Source of the DNA: Clostridium culturomicium
Lineage (GTDB): Bacteria > Bacillota > Clostridia > Clostridiales > Clostridiaceae
Reading direction: 5' to 3'
Length of the DNA stretch: 64,000 nt
NCBI RefSeq assembly: GCF_000821305.1
Contig: NZ_CCXK01000017.1
Coordinates: 64,159 to 128,158 of the forward strand
The notes beneath the pieces are model-generated. The model had not been told where the DNA came from. It saw only the letters and a list, made by a program, of their open reading frames with translations, and did no database searches. This document shows, piece by piece, positions 1-7,700 of this stretch (position 1 is its first letter; each line of letters opens with the position of its first letter). Made by a program: the position numbers and the translations under genes.

Positions 1-1
1 T

Positions 2-61
2 AACTGGGAATACTACAATAAGTTATGGCAGGGTATTGTTAACTGGGTTATTAATAAGTAA
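2..61 (+). CDS. C-terminal end of an upstream gene (partial)
   Basis: A frame open from the window edge reads 19 codons to TAA at 59-61. Its product is aromatic and amphipathic (NWEYYNKLWQGIVNWVINK), which looks more like a real C-terminus than the competing frame. It ends 14 bp before the next gene, so it would be the preceding gene of the same operon. The family cannot be named from so short a piece. Confidence 0.4.
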   Translation, partial: NWEYYNKLWQGIVNWVINK

Positions 62-75
62 TTTAGGAAGGTTAG

Positions 76-1233
76 ATGACTAGGATGATGGATATTATAA
101 AAAAACAAGAAGCCTTAGATATTCTCCTAAAGGTTTTATCAATTCCAAGTGTCAATAGAAAAGACAACGAGGGCATCATTGCTCAGTTCATCTGTGATTA
201 TTTAAATAGAAATGACGTTGAAGCAGAGGTTCAGTGCATAGATGAGACACATTCTAATGTTATTGCCAAGGTTCAAGGTCAGGAAGAAGATAGATGTATT
301 ATATGGAACGGTCACTTAGATACCGTTCCATATGGTAATCTTCAGGAGTGGTTAACTAATCCAGAGTTACCTGTGGAAATTGATAACAGAGTATATGGAC
401 GTGGAGCAAGTGATATGAAGAGTGGTCTTGCAGCCATGGTATATGCATTATGTCAGTTGAAGAAAAGAACGGAAAAGCCACAAAAAACAATATACTTTAT
501 TGGAACCTGTGATGAGGAAAAGGGTGGTTTAGGTGCTGAGGGTATATTAAAAAAATATGATTTTATTAAAAGAGGACAACTTTTATTGATAGGGGAACCT
601 ACTGGCTGTAATCTAGGGGTTGCTCAAAAGGGATGCATATGGATTGAACTTCACATAGAAGGTAAAACAAGCCATGGAGCTTATCCAAAAGAAGGGCTTA
701 ATGCAGTTGAATCAGGATTTCAGATAATAAGTGAATTAAAGGAATATATTAGTTCTTTTAATCATGAAATTCTTGGGGAATCAACAATGCAGATTACTGG
801 CATTGACGGTGGAGTGGCAAATAACATGACACCAGATAAGTGTAAATTTATTTTGGATATAAGAGTAGTGCCACAGCTAAGCTTATCAATGATAGAAGAA
901 AAATTATTATATATTGTTGAAAAGTTTAATAAAGGAAGAGAAATGAAGCTTCAATATAGCAGTAAGGTTTTAAATTCCAGAATTGCAATTGAAATTTCTA
1001 AAGATAATCTATGGTTGAAAAGATTCGAAGAGAATTTACTTAATAGTGGCGATAAACCAAAGTATATTGGAATTAATTATTTTACAGATGGATCAATTTT
1101 AGCGAGACAAGATAAGGATTTACCAGTGCTTTTATTTGGAGCTGGTGAACCTAGCGAGGCACATAAGCCTAATGAATGGGTAGATATGGAAAAGTATTAT
1201 AAATCAATTGATACTTTATTAAATATATTTTAA
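76..1233 (+). CDS. M20-family metallopeptidase (ArgE/DapE/CPG2-like deacylase)
   Basis: Predicted cytosolic zinc hydrolase of about 385 aa that would cleave an N-acyl or peptide bond. The M20 landmarks are present: NGHLDTVP around residue 78 (H80, D82), the bridging Asp in GRGASDMKSG (D113), the catalytic Glu pair in CDEEKGG (E147/E148), GEPTG (E174), and a C-terminal metal His in SEAHKP. Length is normal for the family. An AGGAAGG site precedes the ATG at 76; ATGs at 85 and 88 are alternatives. A PfkB kinase follows after a 55-bp gap and then a LacI regulator, suggesting a catabolic operon for an acylated or nucleoside-type substrate. The substrate cannot be read from sequence. Confidence 0.9.
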   Translation: MTRMMDIIKKQEALDILLKVLSIPSVNRKDNEGIIAQFICDYLNRNDVEAEVQCIDETHSNVIAKVQGQEEDRCIIWNGHLDTVPYGNLQEWLTNPELPVEIDNRVYGRGASDMKSGLAAMVYALCQLKKRTEKPQKTIYFIGTCDEEKGGLGAEGILKKYDFIKRGQLLLIGEPTGCNLGVAQKGCIWIELHIEGKTSHGAYPKEGLNAVESGFQIISELKEYISSFNHEILGESTMQITGIDGGVANNMTPDKCKFILDIRVVPQLSLSMIEEKLLYIVEKFNKGREMKLQYSSKVLNSRIAIEISKDNLWLKRFEENLLNSGDKPKYIGINYFTDGSILARQDKDLPVLLFGAGEPSEAHKPNEWVDMEKYYKSIDTLLNIF

Positions 1234-1288
1234 GATGCAGAAAATCATTTGTGATAATTGCAGATGAGGATACACAGAGGTGATAGGA

Positions 1289-2197
1289 ATGAAGGTACTA
1301 AATTTAGGGTCTCTTAATATAGATTACGTATATGATGTGGATCACTTTGTCCGTGCAGGAGAAACTCAAGGTTCACTTAATATGGAAACCTTCTGTGGAG
1401 GAAAGGGTTTAAATCAATCTATAGCTCTAAGCAGAAGTGGAATTGAAGTCTGGCATGGAGGTGCTGTGGGGTTTGATGATTCTAAAATGCTCCTAGACAC
1501 CTTAGCAGCAGCTGGAGTTAGAATAAATCTTATAAATAGAAAAAATAGTAAAAGTGGACATGCTATAATTCAAAAAGTTAAATCAGGTGAGAATTGTATA
1601 TTGCTTCATGGGGGAGCAAATCATATGATTACCAAAGAGGATGTAGCTTTCACTTTGGGAAATTTTCAACAAGGAGATTATATAATTCTTCAAAATGAAA
1701 TTAGTGAGCTACCATATATAATGGAGTCAGCTCATAAAAAAGGAATGAAGGTGGTATTTAATCCATCCCCTATTAGTAGAGAAATTATGGATTATCCACT
1801 AGAGTATGTAGATTACTTTATATTAAATGAAATTGAAGCTGCAGATATATGTGATGGTCATGGATTAGAAGGCAGTGAGTTAATTGAAAAGCTTCATGGA
1901 TTATTTCCAGAGTCTAAGATAGTTCTTACTCTTGGAGAAAAGGGATCTATTTATAAGGACTCTGAAAAAATATATCATCAGCCTATATTTAAGGTGAAAG
2001 CTGTAGATACAACGGCTGCAGGAGATACCTTTACTGGATTCTTTATTGGAGCATTGGTATCAAATAAAGGGGTAGAGGATTCTCTGGAAATAGCTGCGAA
2101 GGCTTCGGCGATTTCAGTAACCAGAAATGGAGCCAGTGTTTCCATTCCAACCTTGGAGGAAGTGGTGGGGCATAATTGGAGCAATGGTGATAAGTAA
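1289..2197 (+). CDS. PfkB-family carbohydrate kinase (ribokinase-like)
   Basis: Sugar or nucleoside kinase that would phosphorylate a small hydroxylated substrate with ATP in the cytosol. The N-terminal signature is LGSLNIDYVYDVDHF followed by GGKGLNQ, and the C-terminal PfkB motif is DTTAAGDTF with its catalytic Asp. The open frame begins at a GTG at 1280, but GAGGTGAT at 1277-1284 places the start at ATG 1289, giving 302 aa, usual for ribokinases. It follows the M20 peptidase in the same direction and ends before a clear terminator, so the two are probably cotranscribed. The sugar is not identifiable. Confidence 0.9.
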   Translation: MKVLNLGSLNIDYVYDVDHFVRAGETQGSLNMETFCGGKGLNQSIALSRSGIEVWHGGAVGFDDSKMLLDTLAAAGVRINLINRKNSKSGHAIIQKVKSGENCILLHGGANHMITKEDVAFTLGNFQQGDYIILQNEISELPYIMESAHKKGMKVVFNPSPISREIMDYPLEYVDYFILNEIEAADICDGHGLEGSELIEKLHGLFPESKIVLTLGEKGSIYKDSEKIYHQPIFKVKAVDTTAAGDTFTGFFIGALVSNKGVEDSLEIAAKASAISVTRNGASVSIPTLEEVVGHNWSNGDK

Positions 2198-2302
2198 AGA
2201 CACTTATATAAAGTGAATAATGGCATTTAATGTAAATAGGTTATTTGATAATATAAAAATTAACGTAAATAAGATATAAATGATTAAGTTGTACGGCTTT
2301 AT

Positions 2303-2340
2303 GACCTAGAAGATATATTATATTTTCTAGGTCTATTTTT
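2303..2340 (+). terminator. Rho-independent terminator of the M20/kinase operon
   Basis: GACCTAGAA at 2303 pairs with TTCTAGGTC ending at 2333, followed by TATTTTT. It separates the kinase gene from the LacI-type regulator. Confidence 0.85.
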
Positions 2341-2451
2341 ATAAGCTATAATGAAAATGGAAGGTATTGAACATGACAATATAGAAAATATGAAATTAAT
2401 AAATATCGTGGTATAATATGGCAGAGAATTAATGAAGTGAGTGGTGAAAGT

Positions 2452-3468
2452 ATGAAAGCAACATTAAAAGATATTGCAGCAGATACTGGGTTTTCGGTGA
2501 CAACAGTTTCCTTAGTTTTAAATAATAAGCCTAGCAAAATTCCAGAAGGTACTAAGCAAATCATATTGGAGGCTGCCCAAAGATTAGGTTATAGACCTAA
2601 TCAATTAGCGGTGAGTTTGGTAAAAAAAAGAACAGATACCTTAGGACTTATAGTATCGGATGTAAGCAATCCGTTCTTCTCAACATTGGCTAAAGGCGTT
2701 GAGGATATCTGCAGGGAAAATGGGTGTAATATGATATTGTGTAACACTAATAATATGCATAAATGTGACTTAGATTATATCAATATGCTTGTAGATAAAG
2801 GTGTAGACGGGATCATCTATGGTATGGCCGGAGATTCAACCTTAAAGAATGCAATAGACAGTTGTAATTTAATGAAGGAACAGGATATGTCTTTTGTAAT
2901 AATAGATAGATATTTTAAAAAGTTACATACCTCTTATATTGGTGTTGACCACCTTATGGGGGGATATTATGCAACAAAGCATCTCATTGAAATGGGACAT
3001 AAAAAGATTGCTTGTATAACAGGTCCTTTACATTTAGATGATGTTTTAGAACGATTAAAGGGATATAAAAAAGCCTTAAAAGAAGCAGGAATTAAGTATG
3101 ATTCTAAATTAGTGTTTGAAGGAAGATATAATATGGAAAGCGGTGCTGCTGCTTTTCCGTGGTTAATGAAAACAAAGTGCACTGCTGTGTTTGCCTTTAA
3201 CGATATGACTGCTTATGGACTTTATATTGAAGCAAAAAAGAATGGCGTATCAATACCAAAGGATTTTTCTGTAGTTGGATATGATGATATTTACTTTTCA
3301 AAAATATTAGAAGCACCTTTAACGACTATAAAACAGCCAGTGTATGAAATGGGAGTTAAGGCTACAGAGATATTAATAGAAGCTATAAAAAATAAGAAGA
3401 GGCCTGAAGAGCAGTTTGTTTATCAGCCTGAATTGATTGTGAGGAGTAGCACAAGGAAATTTGAATGA
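2452..3468 (+). CDS. LacI-family transcriptional regulator
   Basis: DNA-binding repressor of 338 aa. Residues 1-25 carry the LacI helix-turn-helix (ATLKDIAADTGFSVTTVSLV), followed by the hinge and a periplasmic-binding-protein-like effector domain (DTLGLIVSDVSNPFF, ITGP, GYDDI, TIKQPVYEMG). A GTG at 2437 extends the frame, but family members begin at MKATLKDIA, and GTGAGTGGTG before ATG 2452 fits as the ribosome site. It lies downstream of the kinase operon behind a terminator and has its own terminator, so it is separately transcribed. It probably controls the upstream M20/kinase genes (inference). Confidence 0.93.
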   Translation: MKATLKDIAADTGFSVTTVSLVLNNKPSKIPEGTKQIILEAAQRLGYRPNQLAVSLVKKRTDTLGLIVSDVSNPFFSTLAKGVEDICRENGCNMILCNTNNMHKCDLDYINMLVDKGVDGIIYGMAGDSTLKNAIDSCNLMKEQDMSFVIIDRYFKKLHTSYIGVDHLMGGYYATKHLIEMGHKKIACITGPLHLDDVLERLKGYKKALKEAGIKYDSKLVFEGRYNMESGAAAFPWLMKTKCTAVFAFNDMTAYGLYIEAKKNGVSIPKDFSVVGYDDIYFSKILEAPLTTIKQPVYEMGVKATEILIEAIKNKKRPEEQFVYQPELIVRSSTRKFE

Positions 3469-3495
3469 TTTTTAAATGTTAATATAGTAATCTAT

Positions 3496-3536
3496 AAAAC
3501 ACCACAGATTATTAAAAAGTTGTGGTGTTTTTTAGT
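3496..3536 (+). terminator. Rho-independent terminator of the LacI gene
   Basis: AAAACACCACA (3496-3506) pairs perfectly with TGTGGTGTTTT (3521-3531), followed by further T residues. Confidence 0.9.
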
Positions 3537-3981
3537 GTTAGTAAATGGGTTTTGAGAAAATATATTAATGGAAAAGAGATTTCCATGAAAAAAGGGTGAC
3601 TATGAAGTAGGTATAAGGCATCAAAGTTGATTAGAATCAGGAGTTTTAGTAGTACCAATCAAGATTAGTATGTGCACCTTTAATATTGAAATAACCTTAT
3701 AAAATTATTTATGTCATAAAGTGTTAATGAAATCACATTGAATTATAGAATATTTTTTTAAAATCTTATATAAAAAATATTAACATTAAATATATGTCAG
3801 CATATGATATCGTATAAGGTTAAATGTTTCAAAGAAAACTTTAACTTTGCGCTTTAAATTAAATAGAAAATAGTGTTATAGTAAGTAAATTCCTATATGA
3901 AAATATAGAAATTTATACACTTTGTAGCGCTAATTGCATAAATGTGTTTGAATAAGAATAAAGGAATGGTGAATATATAAT
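3537..3981. other. AT-rich intergenic region, no gene found
   Basis: About 445 bp of AT-rich DNA between the LacI terminator and the Cys/Arg-rich gene. No credible ORF in any frame. CATATGATA near 3800 resembles a sporulation sigma-K-type minus-10 (CATAnnnTA), but no matching minus-35 could be fixed. Confidence 0.5.
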
Positions 3982-4665
3982 ATGTCTAATGAAAGAGAAA
4001 ATCTAAATTTTGATGAAAATTTTAGAGACGGCTTACGTAATGACTCTTGTAGAGAAGAAAGATTCGAAGATAAATGCGAATGTGATAGAGACAGAGATAG
4101 AGATAGAGACTGCGATAGAAATAGAGAAAGAAGAGAATCTCCTACAGATAGATTATGCAGAACTGTTAGAGAATCTGAAAGAAGAAGTGGAAGAGTACTA
4201 GGAGAAGCTTGCGAAGAGTTTAATAGAAGAAGATGCAGAGAAAATGAATCAACTACTGACTTATTATGTAGAGCAAATAGAGCAGCAGAAGAAGCAAGTG
4301 AAAGAATTTTAAGAGAAGCTTGTGAAGACTTCAGGAACCTTAACAGAGGCGGCAGAAGAAATGAATCTCCTACAGATATATTATGTAGATTGAATAGACA
4401 GGCAGAGGAAGCTAGTGCAGCAATTCTAAGAAGGACTTGTAGAGAATTATGCAGACGTAGAGGCAATGAATCTGTTACAGATATATTATGTAGATTAAAT
4501 AGGGGTGCAGAAGTAGAAAGCAGAAGGTTGTTACAAGAAACTTGTGGAAGACCTCGTAGAGACGAAGACAGATGTGAAAGACCTTGTAATGAAGGCGTTT
4601 GGTCAGGCGGAAACCAATGGGATGCATGGAATCAATGGTGTCAATGGAACCAATGGAATCAATAG
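3982..4665 (+). CDS. Cys/Arg-rich modular protein with a Trp/Asn/Gln tail (possible spore-coat or exosporium protein)
   Basis: Unrecognised 227-aa protein with a clear internal design. After an acidic start and a short (DR)n run, four modules of about 35-40 residues repeat the pattern NESPTDILCRLNRQAEEAS...ILREACEDF (near residues 51, 90, 130 and 163). Each has a Cys in DxLCR and mostly a second in the AC/TC position. The tail (about 200-227) is GGNQWDAWNQWCQWNQWNQ. GGTGA at 3968 supports ATG 3982. Extreme charge, paired cysteines and an aromatic tail suit a cross-linked structural protein such as a spore coat layer, but that is inference from composition. The antisense strand is open by composition only. 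Confidence 0.75.
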   Translation: MSNERENLNFDENFRDGLRNDSCREERFEDKCECDRDRDRDRDCDRNRERRESPTDRLCRTVRESERRSGRVLGEACEEFNRRRCRENESTTDLLCRANRAAEEASERILREACEDFRNLNRGGRRNESPTDILCRLNRQAEEASAAILRRTCRELCRRRGNESVTDILCRLNRGAEVESRRLLQETCGRPRRDEDRCERPCNEGVWSGGNQWDAWNQWCQWNQWNQ

Positions 4666-4805
4666 TGCTAATAAAAATGTAGACGTGATTAAGAGAATGT
4701 CTTAGTATTATCATATTTATCTTAACGCTATTTTGAAAAGCACCAGTTTTGATGTTGTTGTAGTTCATTAGAACAAGCTTAAAGTAAGTATAGGTAAGTT
4801 TATGA

Positions 4806-4850
4806 AGAGTAGATAGATTTGTGTAAAAACAAATATATCTACTCTTTTTT
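4806..4850 (+). terminator. Rho-independent terminator after the Cys/Arg-rich gene
   Basis: GAGTAGATAGATTTG (4806-4820) pairs with CAAATATATCTACTC (4830-4844), with one mismatch, followed by a run of T. Confidence 0.88.
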
Positions 4851-4914
4851 ATAAAACTAACTTAGTAGTATTATTATTTATAATAAGAGCTAGAATGATA
4901 TTAGTGAAAATTAT

Positions 4915-5472
4915 TTATCGAGGAAGTCCATAGAGTCCGCTAGTGTTATCCATAAATAGTGGAAGGTGTGGAGGATTCAAGGTCAAGGTAATATACATTA
5001 GAATTAATAAAACTATTAAAATTATAACTACCGTATAAGCTGTGTCTGTAAAATTACCATGTTTATAAACATAAAGTCCGAAAAGTTGAGCTACAGCAAC
5101 ACTGATGAAAAAGGAAGTAATGTCCATGGATGGGGAGTGAATATTAAAGCCTCCAGTATAGGTATAGTAAAATAAGACAATAAGTATTGGTACTGATATA
5201 GTTGCAACGAAGGCGGCAACAAACCAATTGTTACCATTGACTCCTAATTTTTTCCCGCGGACTAAATACCAAAGTAGCCACCAGCAAAGCATTGGGAAAA
5301 GGGCTAGTTTAGTATGCTCCCAGATGCTTTCGTTAATTGGAGCAATTAGGGCCACAAAATTTAATTTTCCTGTAAGTTCATAAAGAAAGTGAAAAATAGA
5401 ACCAAGAATAAAGATAATTGGAATGCCGAGGAGTGTCCAATAGGTTGTTTTATTGGTTTTAGTTGAGTTCAT
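4915..5472 (-). CDS. Polytopic membrane protein, DUF6512-like
   Basis: Hydrophobic protein of 185 aa with five or six predicted membrane segments (around residues 12-30, 58-70, 84-104, 121-136 and 145-162). The segment PINESIWEHTKLALFP between helices 1 and 2 is what I associate with DUF6512 membrane proteins of unknown function; the assignment is from memory and moderate. The start is ATG at 5470-5472, with AGGAG eight to ten bases upstream on the minus strand. It stands alone, converging on the terminator of the preceding gene. Confidence 0.7.
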   Translation of the reverse strand: MNSTKTNKTTYWTLLGIPIIFILGSIFHFLYELTGKLNFVALIAPINESIWEHTKLALFPMLCWWLLWYLVRGKKLGVNGNNWFVAAFVATISVPILIVLFYYTYTGGFNIHSPSMDITSFFISVAVAQLFGLYVYKHGNFTDTAYTVVIILIVLLILMYITLTLNPPHLPLFMDNTSGLYGLPR

Positions 5473-5788
5473 AATAATCTCCTAATAAGTATTTATTATA
5501 AGATATTATTATTCATAACAAGAGGTAATTATAAATTAAAATAAAAAAAAATTATAAGTATATGGGTATTTTTGCACCCTTTAAACAAAATTATATGGAA
5601 TGATTAAAGTTATTTTTTTATTATATCAAAAGCTTTGAGAAGAATAGTTTGTTATTTTAGGTATATTTATACTTATTTTATATTTATAATGATAATATAC
5701 TTAATAATAGGTAGATTAATAGTGAGAAATTATATGATAAGTTTGGAGTACAGAAAGTGTTAATATAGTTGTTAAAGGAGAAATGGAG
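5473..5788. other. AT-rich divergent intergenic region
   Basis: Separates the divergent membrane protein and GNAT genes. It must hold both promoters; AT-rich blocks such as TATAATGATAATAT near 5685-5698 are possible minus-10 sites, but no minus-35/minus-10 pair is convincing. Confidence 0.4.
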
Positions 5789-6409
5789 ATGAGGATTCGC
5801 GAACTAAATAAAAGGCAAGTGGAGATGTGGTATAAAAAGGAGCTTGTAACGACTTTTGTTGAGCAGGAAAGAAAGCCTTTGGAAGTAATATTAAAACTTA
5901 TAGAGCAGGAAGAATATGAAGTGCTTGGGGTATTTCAATTGGATGAATCTCAAGAATTATTTAATGAAGAAAATATGGTCGGTTATGCAACCATTGCTAA
6001 AAATAAGGGGGTAAATTTATTACTCCTTGATTACTTAGGCGTGACTAAAAGATACAGAAACAAAGGTGTTGGAGGTAAAATATTGGGAATGCTTAAAGAG
6101 TATTACAATGAGATACCTATAGTTTTAGAATCAGAACTTCCTATGGAGGGGGGAGCGCTAGAAGAAAATCATATAAGAGAAAGAAGAATCAATTTTTATA
6201 AACGAAATGATTTTATACCTGTTTATGAAATGGCAACTTGCGGTTTAAGATGGCAGGCATTGATAGGTGGAACAAAGGATGTAATAAATTTAATAAATAT
6301 AGAAGATATAATGAAATTACATAAAGAATTGTATTCAGAAAATCGCTACGATGTGGTAATACCATTAGGAAAAGATGAGGAACCACCAAAGTCTTGTTGG
6401 GCGAAGTAA
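5789..6409 (+). CDS. GNAT-family N-acetyltransferase
   Basis: Acetyl-CoA-dependent acyltransferase of 206 aa. The acetyl-CoA-binding motif A is visible as LDYLGVTKRYRNKGVGGKIL (the Q/RxxGxG/A loop is RNKGVG) at about residues 82-101, followed by the NFYKRNDF motif typical of the C-terminal half. The frame opens at ATG 5783, but AAAGGAG at 5774-5780 is only 2 nt from it and 8 nt from ATG 5789, so 5789 is preferred. It is monocistronic. The substrate is unknown. Confidence 0.85.
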   Translation: MRIRELNKRQVEMWYKKELVTTFVEQERKPLEVILKLIEQEEYEVLGVFQLDESQELFNEENMVGYATIAKNKGVNLLLLDYLGVTKRYRNKGVGGKILGMLKEYYNEIPIVLESELPMEGGALEENHIRERRINFYKRNDFIPVYEMATCGLRWQALIGGTKDVINLINIEDIMKLHKELYSENRYDVVIPLGKDEEPPKSCWAK

Positions 6410-6531
6410 GTTAATAAATAATATATACTGAATTTTAGCCAAGAAATGTAAGAGATAGATTTGGTGAAACAAAAGAAGCTGGCTTATTTGAATTTGTAAA
6501 ACACAGGCTGTACCAGTTATAATTAAAGATA

Positions 6532-6560
6532 TTGACACAGGGATTTATAAAGTGTAATAT
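6532..6560 (+). promoter_or_regulatory. Promoter of arsR
   Basis: TTGACA (6532-6537), 17-bp spacer, TAATAT (6555-6560), a near-consensus sigma-A promoter. The operator palindrome starts 5 bp after the minus-10, over the expected transcription start. Confidence 0.85.
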
Positions 6561-6564
6561 TAAT

Positions 6565-6584
6565 ATATCGATAAATATAGATAT
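6565..6584 (+). promoter_or_regulatory. ArsR-type operator, copy 1
   Basis: ATATCGATA-AA-TATAGATAT is a 20-bp inverted repeat (8 of 9 arm positions symmetric) on the predicted start site of arsR. A 17/20 identical copy lies before arsC at 6941-6960. Confidence 0.75.
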
Positions 6585-6595
6585 GAGGTGAGGAT

Positions 6596-6913
6596 GTGCC
6601 AAACAATCATGCAGCTAATACTAAAGTGTTTAAAGCTTTCTGTGATGAGACGAGATTATGTATTTTGGAGCTTTTAAAAAGTGGAGAAAAATGTGCTTGT
6701 AAGTTATTAGAAGAGCTGAAAATCGGGCAGTCTACATTATCCCATCATATGAAGATATTGTGTGATTCAGGAATAGTAGTGGCAAGAAAAGAAGGTAAGT
6801 GGTCTCATTATTCTATTAATAAACCAGGGGTAGATGCAGCAAAAAATCTTATAGATTTATATACAAATATAGATTCTCAGGAAAATTGTGAATGTAATAA
6901 CAAAACCATCTAA
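6596..6913 (+). CDS. arsR: ArsR/SmtB-family metalloregulator
   Basis: Winged-helix repressor of 105 aa. The recognition region is ELKIGQSTLSHHMKILCDSGIV, preceded by GEKCACKLLEEL, whose CxC lies where ArsR binds As(III) or Sb(III) (the ELCVCDL site of classical ArsR). Further Cys occur at the C-terminus (ENCECNN). It starts at GTG 6596, because the nearby ATG at 6594 is out of frame and GAGGTG at 6585 gives the right spacing. The arsenate reductase follows with a second copy of the same operator, so this protein probably represses both. Confidence 0.9.
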   Translation: MPNNHAANTKVFKAFCDETRLCILELLKSGEKCACKLLEELKIGQSTLSHHMKILCDSGIVVARKEGKWSHYSINKPGVDAAKNLIDLYTNIDSQENCECNNKTI

Positions 6914-6930
6914 AATGAGGTGGTTTTATT
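6902..6930 (+). terminator. Terminator at the arsR stop codon
   Basis: AAAACCATCT (6902-6911) pairs with AGGTGGTTTT (6918-6927), with one mismatch, then ATT. The stem overlaps the arsR stop. It implies that arsC is transcribed mostly from its own operator-containing promoter. Confidence 0.6.
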
Positions 6931-6940
6931 ATTGAAGTAC

Positions 6941-6960
6941 ATATCGATACATTTAGATTT
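6941..6960 (+). promoter_or_regulatory. ArsR-type operator, copy 2 (arsC)
   Basis: ATATCGATACATTTAGATTT shares 17 of 20 positions with the arsR operator at 6565-6584, including the whole left arm. TTGAAG at 6932-6937 could be the minus-35; the minus-10 is not clear. Confidence 0.65.
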
Positions 6961-7048
6961 ATAAATGCATTTACAGATGAAAAGTAAACCTAATAGAACA
7001 GGTTATTTAGTAGAAAATTATGGAGATAAGAAGTAGGAGGAATTTAGG

Positions 7049-7453
7049 ATGAAAAAGAAGGTAGCATTTATTTGTGTTCATAATTCATGCAGGTCACAAA
7101 TGGCAGAGGCATTAGGAAAAATTTACGGAAGTGATGTGTTTGAAAGTTATTCAGCAGGTACTGAGACAAAGCCACAAATCAATCAAGATGCAGTAAGGGT
7201 TATAAAGGATTTATATGGAGTTGATATGAATGAAACTCAAAAGTCAAAATTATTATCAGATATTCCAGAGGTTGATGTTGTTGTAAAAATGGGCTGCAAT
7301 GTTGTATGTCCACATTTAAGTGCAGAGCATATTGAGGATTGGGGCTTAGAAGACCCTACAGGAAAATCAGAAGAAGAATTTATTAAGACTGCAAAATCTA
7401 TTGAAGAAAAAATAAAGGACTTAACAGAAAGAATAAAATCAAACAAGATTTAA
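7049..7453 (+). CDS. arsC: Arsenate reductase, low-molecular-weight phosphatase type
   Basis: Reduces arsenate to arsenite in the cytosol. The phosphatase P-loop CVHNSCR (CX5R, C9-R15) and FESYSAGTE, the distal cysteines C83 and C87 in MGCNVVCP, and EDWGLEDPTG are characteristic. At 134 aa it has the family length. An AGGAGG at 7036 and an AGG just before the ATG support the start. A copy of the arsR operator lies upstream. No Acr3 or ArsB arsenite pump is present, so efflux must be encoded elsewhere or supplied by another transporter. The Cys spacing suggests thioredoxin-type recycling (inference). Confidence 0.92.
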   Translation: MKKKVAFICVHNSCRSQMAEALGKIYGSDVFESYSAGTETKPQINQDAVRVIKDLYGVDMNETQKSKLLSDIPEVDVVVKMGCNVVCPHLSAEHIEDWGLEDPTGKSEEEFIKTAKSIEEKIKDLTERIKSNKI

Positions 7454-7468
7454 AATTACGATAATAAT

Positions 7469-7536
7469 TTTTTATTGAAATAAACAGGCATAATCAAATT
7501 AGTTTTTATTAAAATAAACAGACATAATCAAAGTAA
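7469..7536 (+). repeat. Tandem 34-bp duplication downstream of arsC
   Basis: Two adjacent copies (7469-7502 and 7503-7536) of a unit beginning TTTTTATT and containing AAATAAACA and CATAATCAAA. They differ at only about four positions. The second copy supplies the left arm of the terminator stem. Confidence 0.8.
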
Positions 7537-7565
7537 GGCAGTTGGTTATGTCTGTAGTTTTATTA
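7518..7565 (+). terminator. Rho-independent terminator of arsC
   Basis: ACAGACATAA (7518-7527) pairs with TTATGTCTGT (7546-7555), followed by AGTTTTATT. Confidence 0.75.
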
Positions 7566-7700
7566 AAGATATTCGTTAATTTAAGAATATAAGACGTAGA
7601 TAAAATTCTAGCTATTAAATTAGATATGGAATAAAAGACGATAAAGCTTAGGAAAAATAGAGTTGAATGGTTAAAAATTTGATCAAGAGAGGTGAAATAA

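Noticed and set aside
3930..4466. Long minus-strand ORF opposite the Cys/Arg-rich gene
   Set aside because: A Leu/Ser-rich mirror of the repetitive plus-strand codons, with no ribosome site; a shadow.
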